Shown in pieces: positions 42,913-55,418 of a stretch of 64,000 nucleotides of DNA. Source of the DNA: Phoronis australis (Eukaryota > Phoronida > Phoronidae); contig NMRA01000041.1 in assembly GCA_002633005.1 (NCBI GenBank), forward strand, positions 371,016-435,015. Direction: 5' to 3'. The position numbers and the translations under genes are program-made. How positions within the stretch are numbered: position 1 is the first letter of the stretch; each line of letters begins with the position of its first letter. The notes beneath the pieces are model-generated. The model did no database searches, was not told the DNA's origin, and saw only the letters and a list, made by a program, of their open reading frames with translations.

Positions 42913-44740
42913 AGGAAAATGCCACGCGATTCAATAAGTCTTTTTTACCGTCTTAATTGGTCTATATCCTAATCGCCTCTTATACGGTTGACCTCACCTT
43001 GCTGAGAGGTGTCGCGTTAACCTGTGAGGAAGGTGAGAAACGACGCAACGACGTCAGTGGTTCGTCTGCAGAGTGAATGCTGCTATATTGCTGTGTATCG
43101 TTCCGCTTGTCCGAACTATGTAGCTGCAAAGAAAGCGGGTATATCGTTCTTTTTTTCGACTTCCTCGAGAGCCCGAAATGCTTAGGAAGTGGCTCGGGGT
43201 AGTGAAGAATGAAAGATTAGCTGTTAATAGCAAGTATGAGGCCATGAAACATTTCCGTGTCTGTGCCGGGCTGGCATTTCGTCCACAGGGATTTATCCGA
43301 CGAATTCCGCCTTGCCAAAGAACTATCCATACGTTCCGTTGCCTGTGCATGTTCACGGCGCCTCTCTAGTATTTCTTCATCAGTGTATTCCGGTTCGAAC
43401 TGAAAGCCTTTGAAACCTAACGATCCGACCCTTGAAGTCTTCGTCGGACGAGCTCTTGACTATATCGTGATTGGCGCCGGGCGAGTTGCCATGTAGACGT
43501 TTGCTATTCTGCGTTCTGTTTCATAATGAATTATTCTCATCCTAACCAATGCTTATATGAAACTGAAACAAAGTCTGTCTCAGTAGATACAATTTGTGAT
43601 GCCTTGGAGTGCTCGTTAGTGTAAATGTTTTGAGAAGCCAGCAATGAATAAACCACTGCGTTACCGGCTTTTGATGCCGGCAACAAAGGTAATTGACAGA
43701 TTACCGAGACCGTGTGAGCGCATGCTAATTAAGTGTTTGCTGACAAAAAGCTGTTGTGAAACAATTACTCGATTTTATATGCTATGGTCACATGTTAGGG
43801 GAATCTTTATTTAGAAATACAAATATATTATTCAAATCATTGTTACTGTACAACCTTTGCCCTGGCGGTCTGCGGAAGGGGAATTTTGCGGCCCTCAACA
43901 AGTAAGTACATTTTCAGTTTCATGGCTAAATCACATAAATAACTACGTGCACGTCGCTTCTTTGGCTTACTATTATAGTGACTGGAGGTTTAGTCTTGAC
44001 GGTCTGTGGAAGAGGAACCCGACTTCGAGGCTCCCGACAAGTAAGTAGATTTTAAGTTTCGTGGCTAATTCACATAAATAATTACCTGCGCATTATTTCT
44101 TTGGCTCAGTATTATAGTCTGTTCGTGACTGGAGGCTAAGTTTCCAACTCAAACTGGTTTATGTTCGTACCAGTCCCGGCGGCCGCGACGTGGCTGAGCG
44201 CTGGCGTTTCGAGCCACTGGCCGAGATAACGAGTCAGGCCCGCAGCAACGGGCCTGATCGGGTTTCGAACTCAAAAAATCACAAGTAAAAACAAAACAGA
44301 ACAAGGTTCTCCTGTCTGTATTTCACGGAAGAATACTTCGAATTTATCTCCGAAGAGACCCCAAACTCCTGCTACCGACCTTGCTATATTGGCCTGCCGA
44401 ACTTTGTAGGCTGCGGTGTGTTTAAATACCACTAAATCCGTAACAGCGAAATAAAACAACAGACTTTCATAAGAATTTTGTGTATTTGTAAGGGTTTTGC
44501 ATCGAAGTTTGATGATTTATTGGTGTTAAACGATGAATTCCAACAATAAGCTGACACCACTAACCCGTATTGTGAACTGCTGAACAGACAGCGTGTGAAA
44601 CCAATTACGTCATTGGATATAATTTCGACACCTCCGTCTGCCGTCAAATGTCAGGTAACGCAACCGAACGTGCCGTTATCGAGTAGAACTACTTGATCTA
44701 AACTGATTCGAAATAGGTTGTTTTTGGGTGGTTTTCTCCT
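42913..44740. mobile_element. Kolobok-like DNA transposon, copy C (1.8 kb, inverted)
   Basis: Inverted relative to copies A and B. Ends AGGAAAATGCC (42913) and GGTTTTCTCCT (44740), flanked by TTAA (42909-42912, 44741-44744). Contains the THAP remnant on the plus strand (about 43110-43330: LRKWLGVVKNERLAVNSKYE, HFRVCAG) with the CxxH region damaged. Inserted in intron 1 of the FMO gene. It lacks both the GGTCGGCT block and the SINE of copy A. Confidence 0.8.
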
Positions 44741-44838
44741 TTAATGTCAAGTAGGATGGACGATAGAGATAGCTCCAGCTAGGAAATGGTTTCTCATTTT
44801 GTACTAAATACATCGTAACCAGCAAGTTTTAGCCTAAC

Positions 44839-45060
44839 AAGAAAAAGTCATTTCTCAAGTTCTTGTAAATGATCAAGTGTATCGGCACGCCGTATTCACC
44901 AGAACCGGTCTTGTCCTTGTAGACCCAGGTTCCACCGACACAGCCTGTTTGCTCGAAAGCGACTAATTCAAAAGCGTGTGGTCTTGCCGGTAGATGACGT
45001 AGAGCTCAGTGCCAAACCAGCATCGCCCCTGCCTACGACTGCTACGCGGATACGCTGCAT
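44839..45060 (-). pseudogene. FMO exon 1, FAD-binding GxGxxG, frameshifted
   Basis: ATG at 45060 reads MQRIRVAVVGRGDAGLAL (GxGxxG FAD loop). After one extra A at 45006, the next frame reads ALRHLPARPHAFELVAFEQT, then VGGTWVYKDKTGSGEYGVPI and YKNLR. Both halves fit the N-terminus of FMOs closely. The 3' splice limit is uncertain: a GT lies at 44838. Confidence 0.8.
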
Positions 45061-48001
45061 GTCGGAATGGTGCTACAAGAGTCACACATGTAAGTCTCAA
45101 GGTGCAGAACCGATGCACACCTGAATGGCCACCCCTTGACGTAACACCAATACACGAGCGCCACCTGTGTAGGTGGTAATGTCATCAATATGCTCTGCAT
45201 GAATCTCAAGATTGCATGTGCGTGAACATCGAATACACGAGGAAACGTGGAAAATTCACTCAAATAGTCACGCTCACGTTGACAAAAATTCCCAGTGCAC
45301 TTAACCAAATTACATTTTAACAAAATCTGAAAATTTTAACAAACCTAACCTATTAGCGAAGTTATTTTCCAAAGTAGTAATGATATAATTGATTAACCAT
45401 TCAAATATTACTTCTATTCAGCGTCAGTTCTGGTAAAGGATCTGTGTTTACTAGGTTTTTGGCTTATATACTGTATTTTCTCTTCCTTATTCATTAGGGC
45501 TATCATCATATGCAATATGAAAAGGATACACTGCAAGTTAATTTTCATTGCCTTGTCATGTAGTGGCCTCTGAATTTAGCGCCGGTTTTATATTTTCTGA
45601 TTTTTTTCTCTTTCCGAGGACATCCCTCACTGCAGAATACAGAGTCCTTGTTGTTTGGGTGGTCACTGTATACCATTAAACACATAACAACATTTTGTGC
45701 CTGCATCATGATGCATTTCTTAGGTGTGATACCGCAGTGTAGTATTTACGATTTAACCAAGACACTATGGCAATCTCACGTATGAAATCTGCCAGTTCCA
45801 TGATCAGGCACATATTTCTATGAACAAAAAGCCAATAAGATGACACCATCTATGTGCGTGAAACTGTCCTAACTTGTCTGTACAATATCAACTTATGTTC
45901 TCACAAATATGCAATTCACCGTACGTACTGCACGGCACTTTCGTCGGCTTCAGTCAAACATAAACGCCTTTACCCGCAGATCCAGGAATAGTTAGGTGTT
46001 AAAATTCTACTGTGAACTGGAGTTGGATAATCAGTGTAAGGAACTAACTGCCAATAATGACCCGGCGATCTGATCCTACTCCTTAGTTCTCGGAAGTTGT
46101 TCGTTATGATTGTAAGTGTTGTCACAATATTTGGAGTTTGGATATATATTTTGAAGCTGAATTTTAGCCTGTTAAGGTGACTAAAACACGAAAACTGCAT
46201 TTGGTTTTTAATTCCATTTCATCGAGACCATCAGAGCTATCAGCTACCACAAAATGTTCCAGAGTCAATTTGGTTCGGCCAACCCTAAAATTGTCGACTT
46301 GAAAATGGCGCACGTATGCACAGTCTACATTTCGAGTTGCCGGCTAATTCGGCAGTTATTCAAGATCGTGTGACTTTGGTAATGTTTTTAAGCCCCAAAG
46401 TGTGTCATCTAAGAATTCAACATTGACAGATAAACAGGAGCGAAATGCAACTTTAAATTTGATGACAAGATATATAACCACAAAACGCCTAATATGTTTC
46501 AAGGCTTATGTCTAAAATACTGTTTGAGTAATCTACTTTTACTGATCAGTAATGTTTATTGTGTACACGTACGATGAATATCCAACACATGACTTTTAAT
46601 TATTACTGTTGACCTTTACAACAGCTTAAAACGGATATACTCCTGCTTTCTGTTACAAAAACAATTTTTGATTTAAATCATGTGCCGTTGTAAAAATTGG
46701 CCTCCTATTGTTATAGTCAACATGGGCTAAAAAAGAACTGAATACTTGCTCTGCTAAAGACCAGGCTCTGCAAGTTGTAATGTCATGGCGTATCACTCTG
46801 CTATTAATCCTACATGTTATTGGGAAATAAAGGATAGTCCGTTATTTAAAAGGCCAAAAATCACAATATACAGCAGTAAATGGTCAAAATCAAGATTGAT
46901 TTTCTTAGACTATCGCCGCTTGAGGGTGCCTTAATCATGTTAGTTAATGTGAATCAGTTTAAAATTCCAGCAATCCTGGTTTGCAGTTAAAAATCAATCT
47001 CACAATCTCTCTTTTAAGCAAGAATGTATAGGTACTTTATCTCAGGGAATATTTGTGAACTTCCACTTGGAATATAAATGCCAGTTTGATACTACATGTG
47101 TTGTATTTCATACGTGTGTAAATGTAGTACCATTTTTTTGATAAGCCACACTACACAAATTATCTTCATAAAACTCATGTACATTCTGCATCACGTATTT
47201 ATGAATTATGTTCTAGAAATAAATAATTATCTTATCTTATCTTTTCTCGTTTTATCTATCTCGTCTAATTTGTTATATTTTTTCACTACATTTGTTCAGA
47301 GAAGTAACATGGCATATAAAGTGTATGACATTTGAGCATGCGTATTGCCTAACTGTTTCTCCTCTAGAAAAGGTGTAGATTTCCATAGACCTTTGGTATG
47401 TTGTAGAACAATTCAAGAGATTTCGTTTATTTGTATAAAAGTTAATTCTATTGCTATTTGTTTTGCGTGATTCATTATTTCACCGAGACTACAAGATAGA
47501 GGGGTAATAAAAGGAAAATAGTAATTGATAATAATATAAACGTATAGGAATAAATTTGATTACAAAAAGTAAATGGTACAATACAGTGATATATAACAAA
47601 TAAATATACAGCTATATTGATATACCAATGAAATAATAAACATGATTTGTGAGCGAAAAAAAATTAAAAGTGTATAGTTACGGAAACGGATTTTAGATTA
47701 TACCACTGGCATTAATTTAACGTTTACGACTTCGGCTTGACCTAATTATCGTTGCGTAGATTTCAAATTCGTTTTCTATACCTGGCCATTTGTCGTAAAG
47801 TTTTTAGGTAACGCCTTTAAAAAAAATAATGTGTAGTAATAATGCAGCCGCTTCGATCAACATAGGCCAAGGCCGCAAACAAGATTTTCGGTTCAACTGG
47901 TTGAACGAAATCGAACACCTTTCGTAATACGTTAAGTAGTTCCATCAATAATTTTCCCAGTGAAATGTTGACAAAACTCTCACTGACAATAATGAGCAAA
48001 C
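45061..48001. other. stretch without recognised gene
   Basis: Sequence upstream of the FMO start and beyond. AT-rich, with A/T microsatellite-like tracts around 47220-47290 and 47520-47650. No transposon ends or domains were seen. The FMO promoter, if any, would lie just after 45060. Confidence 0.55.
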
Positions 48002-48364
48002 ATGTCATTTTACTCTAAAACCCCACGTGACGGAATCTGCGGTTGGAATATCGTGATCGACATTTATGCCCATAAGAGAACATTTTGCTTGTATAATACA
48101 CGATTAGTCGGCTGGTTTACTGTAAATACATGTAGTGAACGGGCAACAGGGCGAAGGGAAGCCGCCCATAAACCACTGCTGGAATTTTTGGAATCACGCA
48201 TGTATGAAGGCGGATACACAAAATCAACGAACGTAACTGCAAGGCTATTTCATTATTCACGGAGCAAGTCTTCTAAAGTGAAACATGGGTTGGCAGTCTA
48301 CATTTGCATTGTTGACTACCATGCGGCTCTATTCCAAACCGGCTTACGAGTTAAATTGACATAA
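48002..48364 (+). CDS. unidentified ORF, 120 aa
   Basis: Open frame from ATG 48002 to stop at 48362-48364 (MSFYSKTPRDGICGWNIVID ... TGLRVKLT). No domain recognised. About 100 bp further on the plus strand reads VRGTGITTALAHAGFTAVTV, with a Rossmann-like glycine pattern but no clear family. Could be chance. Confidence 0.2.
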   Translation: MSFYSKTPRDGICGWNIVIDIYAHKRTFCLYNTRLVGWFTVNTCSERATGRREAAHKPLLEFLESRMYEGGYTKSTNVTARLFHYSRSKSSKVKHGLAVYICIVDYHAALFQTGLRVKLT

Positions 48365-49145
48365 TGTCACTGTCGCTTTTATTAGCCCATTGAGCCCTGC
48401 GTTCGAGACTAAACCTGATTTTGACATGTCAGTGTATTCTGCCGCTCTAATGTACGTGGCACTGGTATTACTACTGCATTAGCTCATGCCGGATTTACTG
48501 CTGTGACAGTGACTGGCCAAGATTCCACACAAAAATTCGTGAATCGTTCCCCTCCGAAAATACACTAAGGGTGACCAACGACCCTCTCTGGGGGTGGACT
48601 CATCGCGCCTTGGTTTTCGGGAGCGTGATATGCCCTTCTAGTACTATGCGGCTGAAAGAATCATTAGGCTTGAAATGAGACCTTGTGGCTTGTCATGAAA
48701 TAGAGTTTTGGAGACAAACTCTATATGTATATATTCTTAGACTCATTTTAGAAGCAAAGGGTTCCCGTGCAAAATTTGCCGTTGGTGCCCCTAGTCTGTA
48801 AGGCAGTCAGTCAGTGGTAGCTTCAGGTAAATGTGCATTTCCTGGAAATCGTTGTAAGGTGTCCACTTTGGGCCTCCAAGTTCGCTAGATGCACTGCGTC
48901 AAGATCATTGATTATTTCATTCTACTGAGGAACTTGTGACTCGTGTACCCGACTACTAACATAACTAATTAACGTTATGCAAAATCACGATATTTTGAAT
49001 ATATGTTGTAAGTACAATTCAAAAAACAACAAGTGGTAACTACTAAGCGGTCGATATTTTGCAGACAGTTTTCATTATTTTCACTGTTTGAATGAACTAT
49101 GCCGAGTTTATGAAATCGATTCTTTAAAAACACCTAACAAAAGCC

Positions 49146-49469
49146 ATGTCTACATGCGGCTTAATTCCGCGTAGCCATGATTCACACGTGGTCGAATCGT
49201 TCCATCTCACTTCTCGCTTCTGTTTAGTTATGAGCTTGTGGGGTCGGATTTGTTTCCAGTGTTTACACTTAGCGTGGATGAACGCGACGCTGAGACACCG
49301 TCTAAAAGCTTTCACTATTCACCGGCCACGTAGGTCAAATATTAGACAATCGACTAGAGTAAGTAAAATAAAACCACCGCACCTTACAGGGTCACTTGGA
49401 AGCGCTTTTCAACAGGCTGCAAACGTACCGTCAAACGACAGTTTCACACGTGTTCATTATGACGTCCAC
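49146..49469 (+). CDS. unidentified ORF ending at a strong donor
   Basis: ATG 49146 to CCACG/GTGAGT at 49470. The protein (MSTCGLIPRSHDSHVVES ... SFTRVHYDVHG) has no domain I recognise. The donor is good, but no acceptor or following exon was assigned. Confidence 0.2.
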
Positions 49470-49559
49470 GGTGAGTGCAATTTTTCCTACAGTATATTCC
49501 ATGCAGACAACAATTCTCATTTTCAACAAAAGGATATGATATTATAAATATGCTGTTTA

Positions 49560-52240
49560 AAACCAATTCCAGTAGATCACACTGGCCAGCGAGATGTGTT
49601 CAAAACTTGAACTCTATGCGAAACAAATTTTTAAACCAACATGATCATGTAGGGTGGCACTAAGCATTGCTCCTTTAATGAAATGTTGTAGTGCAAATGA
49701 GAATTGTGTGACTCTTTTTGAGTGTCATTTTTCTGTTAAACAGCGTTCTCTCTTCGAAGCATAAAAGCTCATAATATGAATGAAGACACCAAATTGTAAA
49801 AAATTTCCTACCAAACGCATTCATGTTAGGATGTGCTCATTTGTTCAATTTCCTGGAAATTAGGGACTTAACAAACAGAGAACCAACACAGTAACCTTAC
49901 ATTTTGTGAATAGTTTATCTGCGCGCCACAAATCGACAGATGAAACATGATATTTCGTGAAAAGGAACTTTTGGTTCATTTGTAAGACACACGAAAAACC
50001 ACGAAGGAGTTCTCTTCCGAGGTGTTAGGTTTAAGTGAGCCATCGACGATCACTATGAATCACTGTCATGATACTGTGTCAGTGTTACGTAAAAAAGTAC
50101 AAGGACGTATGATCAAACGATAAAATGTGGAAACAACATAAATATCTCCTGTAATAGAAACTTAAAGAAATATTTCTCTATCCTAACCCACGACAGAATT
50201 GCGCCAAGTCTATAAATTGACGTTCTATTGTAATATCTCTGAAAAGAAATTTCGTCTTAACTAAAGGATTCCTACCTCAGTTTTCCCTGTAAACAGTCGA
50301 ACAGTGAGCCTTTTATGAAGTATTTCAACCACTAGTCAACAGAACGCCTTTCTGGGTTATCTGTGTAGGCTTACAATTCATACGATGAAAATAGGTAAAT
50401 AAATACAACAAAACGGAATAGAGTTGAAATGAAAAAATATTTACAATGAATTCTTGACAATGTTTTTACGAAATAAATAACTACTGCAAATCGCCCATGT
50501 TTTCAACCACAGGATTCTGTATCAATACGTGGAAATCTACTTTGATTAAATTCTAATATTTTTCTGCATGTATAGATGTTTTTCTCATTACTTTAGCTAT
50601 GCAATACATACATGTACTATATTATAATGCAGCTTAATGTTTCGTCAGAAAGTAAGTGAATATCAAGAATATAATCTAATCTAATCAAATGAATTAGACT
50701 ACCGTTTCACCCTATTCGCGTATATGTCATTGAGTCAAGGCCGCAATCGTACAGGTGCTTTTTGACAGTTCATTACATTCTTTTTTATTTAAAGCAGTTA
50801 TAATCCTGCTTTCCCTCACAACTTTTGACTTAGACCATCTGTCGTTATGGAATTGGTTTCACACTGTCGCTGAGTCAAAGTAGATTTGAGTTGTAAGCTT
50901 GTAAACTACTGGCAGTCCGTTTCATGTGAAAAGTTTGGTCTCACAGCTACTTACATGTATGAGAAATATTTAAACCTCACTTTAGCAAAAAATATTAAGT
51001 CTCTGAGAATACACGCATAGCTGCTAGTTACTGGGATAATCTCTACAGATTATTCCGAGGTTGTGATGTGCTTATAATATTACGTGGCTAAAACATTTAC
51101 ATTTAGGTAGTAGTTGTGAAGTGGGAGCGTAAGACCAAATGTCTGTCTTAAGTCTGACGTCACATCTCAAGAAACAGACCCCAGCCTTTACAAGTTGACG
51201 CGGCACGCCATTTTACTCGTCGAACATTGACTCTGGCAGTTAGTTCTTTGCTAGACCAAAATCATTTGAGTGAGGAAAAGGTTAAGACTAATGTTATAGC
51301 GACAAGTAGTTTACCGTAAGTCAACAGTTAGTTTCTTCGACGGACAGCGAGAGTATAGCCGCTTTTAAACTTGTGACTTTTTCGAGATTATGTCAAAATT
51401 AAATCTTAGTTTTGGAGGTTTCGGCAAAGCCGAATTTTTAGGATAAACATAGGGTTCTCCTTCTCACTCCCATGAATTTAAATGTCTCATTATTATTCTA
51501 TCATCTGAAAATCTTCGGAGAAAATTAAGTACACACACAATGAAATTTCGTAAACGAATTAGAAACAGTTAAATGTTACTCAGATGTAGTGGGGATAAAC
51601 ATTAACAATAAAAATTATAATAATAATAAGGTCATGTCTATAATGTAATCACTAATACTTAAAATAAAATACCTAAATACCGTTGTGGTTTGGAATTACA
51701 ATACCTAACCTAAAGCATAAAAATAATTGTACGTAGGGGTCAAAGCGTATTTTCCTCATAATTTAAAAAATACATTTTACTGACGCTTTATAAAGAGTTA
51801 TCCCCAGTATTTCAATTTGTAGTGTATGTTCTAGTTAAACACGGCTTAAGGTTATGTAGGTCTTTGTGGACATGTTTGGGTATCAAATATCTACATGTAC
51901 GAAAGTATGGATTTAAACTCAATAAAAGTATATATATTGTGGAAGTACAAAGCCTTTGAAGTTAAAGTCTGTTTTTAACTTTTAACAACCTTACATTAAT
52001 TGGGACACATGACCATGTGTTTTTGGTAAAATTTAACAAACATGAAACGTTGATAGCAAAACAATGGTATCAGTAACATGACCAAATTTCCCTTTATATA
52101 AATGTTTAAAATCAGAACTCTGGAACACGCCATTTCGGTCTTTTAAATTATTATTTCGCTTTCGTTTTATGATTTTTCATGAGTATCTTATTTTTGATAA
52201 GTCTCACGTGCAAAAGTGGAGCACTTCAAAAAAGTTCCAA
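49560..52240. other. stretch without recognised gene
   Basis: AT-rich. A palindromic CRE-type TGACGTCA at 51155-51162 stands 40-50 bp before GCACGCCATTTT. Otherwise nothing was noted. Confidence 0.5.
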
Positions 52241-52253
52241 AAGAGATTTGAGA

Positions 52254-52409
52254 ACAGTCCATAAAGCACAGTATTGGCGAACAGTCCATAAAGCACAGTG
52301 TTGGAGAACAGTCCATAAAGCACAGTGTTGGAGAACAGTCCATAAAGCACAGTATTGGAGAACAGTCCATAAAGCACAGTGTTGGAGAACAGCCCATAAA
52401 GTACAGTAT
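52254..52409 (+). repeat. 27-bp minisatellite, 5.8 copies
   Basis: ACAGTCCATAAAGCACAGT begins at 52254, 52281, 52308, 52335, 52362 and 52389 (27 bp apart) with few changes, mainly GTATT/GTGTT. The unit is nine codons and stays open in frames of both strands (RTVHKAQ-W on plus), so the ORFs there are products of the repeat. Confidence 0.95.
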
Positions 52410-52712
52410 CTGTGTTTCATATGAGTCCGTTCGGTTATTTGTGAGATACGATGTTACGAAGTGAGCCAAATTTGGACATTTTTCTAGGGTCCTAAATAAC
52501 CTTAAATGAAAAGACCTGTGAGATTTAAGGCAATAGTTTGCGGGGTGACTTAACTTGACTTGATATATAAAACATATTTTAAATCCCGCTTCAGCTCATC
52601 TCACTAAAAACTTGTAATGTCACGTTTTTGAACAATTGGCTTTTCTATGAGAGATAAAGGCATTCTTCAGTGACACCTGTGTTCAAAATGGCTCCTGTGG
52701 TAAAATGTGAGG

Positions 52713-52905
52713 AGGCAGTGTGGCCTGGTTGATAATATTGCCCGCTTTCTTTACTCGAGGTCGTGGGTTCGAGTCCCACCATGTCACACTGCTAAACCCT
52801 TGAGCCAGGTTTCTAGCTCCTCAGCTCGGTTTTAACCACATGTTAATAAAGCATGAAAATATTTCCAGGTGATCAGTGCAATGGGCCCTCAGTGTTAAGC
52901 TGGTT
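52713..52905 (+). mobile_element. tRNA-derived SINE, family 1, second copy
   Basis: AGGCAGTGTGGCCTGGTTGA (A box), GGTTCGAGTCC (52766-52776, perfect-looking B box), CACACTGCTAAACCCTTGAG, CTAGCTCCTCAGCTC and GATCAGTGCAATGGG follow the order of the copy at 3705-3905. The head resembles a tRNA but has no acceptor pairing. Confidence 0.85.
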
Positions 52906-55418
52906 AAAAAACGAAAATCTACTAAGGCCTTTTAATCTCATAAAACCGGTCTCGTAATATTCTTTACCGTGATATGATGCCATTTCCGTTACCAACTCAA
53001 GTCACAGGCAATGCGTACATGCTCCATTTTCGAACTTGCAATTTTGGGATTGAATCATTTTTTGAGTCGCTGACGGTTACACAGTTGTTGCTGATAGCCC
53101 AAGAGAATCCTATTAGAGTAAAAAATATTATGAGACGAAGTTTGTGAGAGTAAAGGGCTTAATTCAATTTTGGTTTTTAGGCAGCCAAACAGCGCGAAAT
53201 AGTTTTAAGACTTCTGTTTTTTCAAAACTGTTCTACATGTACAGTCACGGAAGATCTTGAACACATTTGATGCTTTCTAAACCATTTAGAATTTATTTCT
53301 ATGGAGCTACCTCGATTCTGATGTCCATAAGAATGAATTTATAGATATCTTTAAGTCCAGTTGCTGTCAGTATGTTGTTAACCTTTTGATTAAAAGATAT
53401 ATCAGGACCTCAAGAGGAACAGTATAGTTAAACTGAACAGGTTTTTATTCTGAATAATTATATCGTACTAATACTATTATATATGACCTCAAAGTTTTAT
53501 CCTTCAAAAGAGCTCCCCGCAAACTATCGCTTTAATAGGTACCTTGAAACCTCCATTCAAAATGACAGCACTCAATATCTCTACCAACTACTTAAGAGGC
53601 GAGATTCTAGAATCATGACAAAACCTTTCCACTCAACGGCATTATACTGCTAGCTAAGCGCACAGTTGTTTGCGCTCGCTGTTCAAATTTAACCAAAGCC
53701 AAGACCTGCTAAAATAAAAGTTAATTTTCTCTTAGCCGTGTTCCCATTGTGTGAAAGTTCTTGCAATACGCTAGGCAAACAGACAGAGCCTAGTAAATAT
53801 GCACACAGTGAAGGCAAACAACACAAGTGCCGAGATCTGTCAATCACTATGGTAACAGCTAAGGGTTTATTTAACGGGGCTGTTTGGTTAGAACCCGAGA
53901 GGCACTCCCACTCGGTGGAAGGGCCACTTGGTAGGTGAGCTTGTGAAAAGTAACGAACCCAAGGAGGATGGGAATGGGGCGTGGGGGTGGTGGAAGATCC
54001 GCTTAAATTAGGGCTCTCCTACCTGGGACCAGCAGAAGAGAAAATACTCTAAGAACGCAAAGGAGGTGTGTCAGATAAGTATTTTGACTAGTTACGTCGT
54101 TTCGCTTACTCATAATTGTTGCATTGGAAGTCTGGACAGCAGCAAAAATACTTCCTCAAATTATAATTTACTTTTCTCTTCATTAGTATCTCTGAAAATA
54201 ACTCCTAGCAATGCACGTCGTTTGTCGATTGGAAAATACGATTGACACCCGCTGTTGATGCATGGTATAGAGAGTCTCAGTTTTACAAATATGACACACA
54301 TTATGCGGTACCTTATATTCGTTTTCATTAAATGTTACACTTTTAAGTTTTATAAAAAATGAATTCATTGCAACAACCAGTTTTTGCAATACGTTGAGTA
54401 TCGCAGGTGTGAATATGGTCGTCCATGTACGAGATTGAAATTACTATTGAAAAAGGAAATGAAGTGTTACAAATTTCATGACCGACATAACTTGGCCATG
54501 TGCGAAGACAGATTTCTCCGGCTATGATTTCCATTTTTTCACCGTAAAACATTCTAATAAATCAGGGAACTATAGATACGTATGTCAGCAACTCAAGTGA
54601 CAGCTTGCTTGAGTGATAATTTGAATTCAGCATCTCGTAGCGTTTAGTAATGTTAAATTTCCCCTACCACAAAAACAGCGAGGCGTTGGGTCCAAGCTCG
54701 CTGTTGTAATAAACATAATTTCCTCAAGTATTAAGACTGGAGATTTATTGTAAATGAGGATTACAAATGTACAACAATGACTGTGTTCGAAATAGCGTGC
54801 TAATCCACAGCTGTTCTCTCAAGTGAAAGGTGAGAGGATTCCGAAAATGGCCCACACCTGTTACGACCTCGGTTTGACTCGGTTTTTCTGTTTGTTTAGG
54901 TTGCTCAATTGAGACATTTATATTGATGCAAGGGATAAAATAAAATCCCCCTAGGCTCATTTCAGCTCGCCGTCACGGCCTTTCACAAAACTCTGGCAGT
55001 TTTATTACAACGGAATGACTCGACTTAATTTGTATAGTGCAGATTTGATGTTAAACCGGAAGCCGAGCAAGGCTAAATAACAGAGTCCCTGGCTTACAGA
55101 CCATTTCGGCACTTCTGCTACACAAGCATAACTGAGATGCAACAGAAATAAAATGTATTCACAAGGACAAGTAATTACGGTGAATCGTAAATGGCAACAT
55201 TTCGTTCACAAACTGCTGAATAAGTTACACAGGTCATGCATTGCATAAAATGCAAAATCGATGTCAGATGGGTTACGTTGCGATAGACTAAAATTTCAAA
55301 CTGTACAAAACTGTCTTCAGAAGGTACGAGGAGAGGCAAATATCATTTCTCAGTCTAGACATCAACGGTTAGCCTACTATTGTTGAGATTTTAGGAAGGT
55401 TCTCGTTTGGGTTTATAG
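52906..55418. other. stretch without recognised gene
   Basis: Several short ORFs on both strands, none with recognisable domains or codon structure. No repeat ends seen. Confidence 0.5.

Larger units (their letters stand above)
41480..45060 (-). pseudogene. flavin-containing monooxygenase gene, partial and probably dead
   Basis: Four exon-like pieces in FMO order on the minus strand: 45060-44839 (FAD-binding start), 42820-42668, 42290-42168 and 41593-41480 (NADPH-binding loop). FMOs are microsomal FAD/NADPH enzymes that oxygenate soft nucleophiles. Exon 1 carries a one-base insertion at 45006. About 16 residues between the VCNG and HSH motifs are missing, and nothing of the C-terminal half is found before 40353. 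Copy C of the transposon (42913-44740) fills intron 1. If the frameshift is a sequencing error, the gene could still be incomplete in the assembly rather than dead. Confidence 0.8.

Noticed and set aside
52188-52469. ORFs on both strands with nine-residue repeats
   Set aside because: Direct product of the 27-bp minisatellite; no start or splice context.
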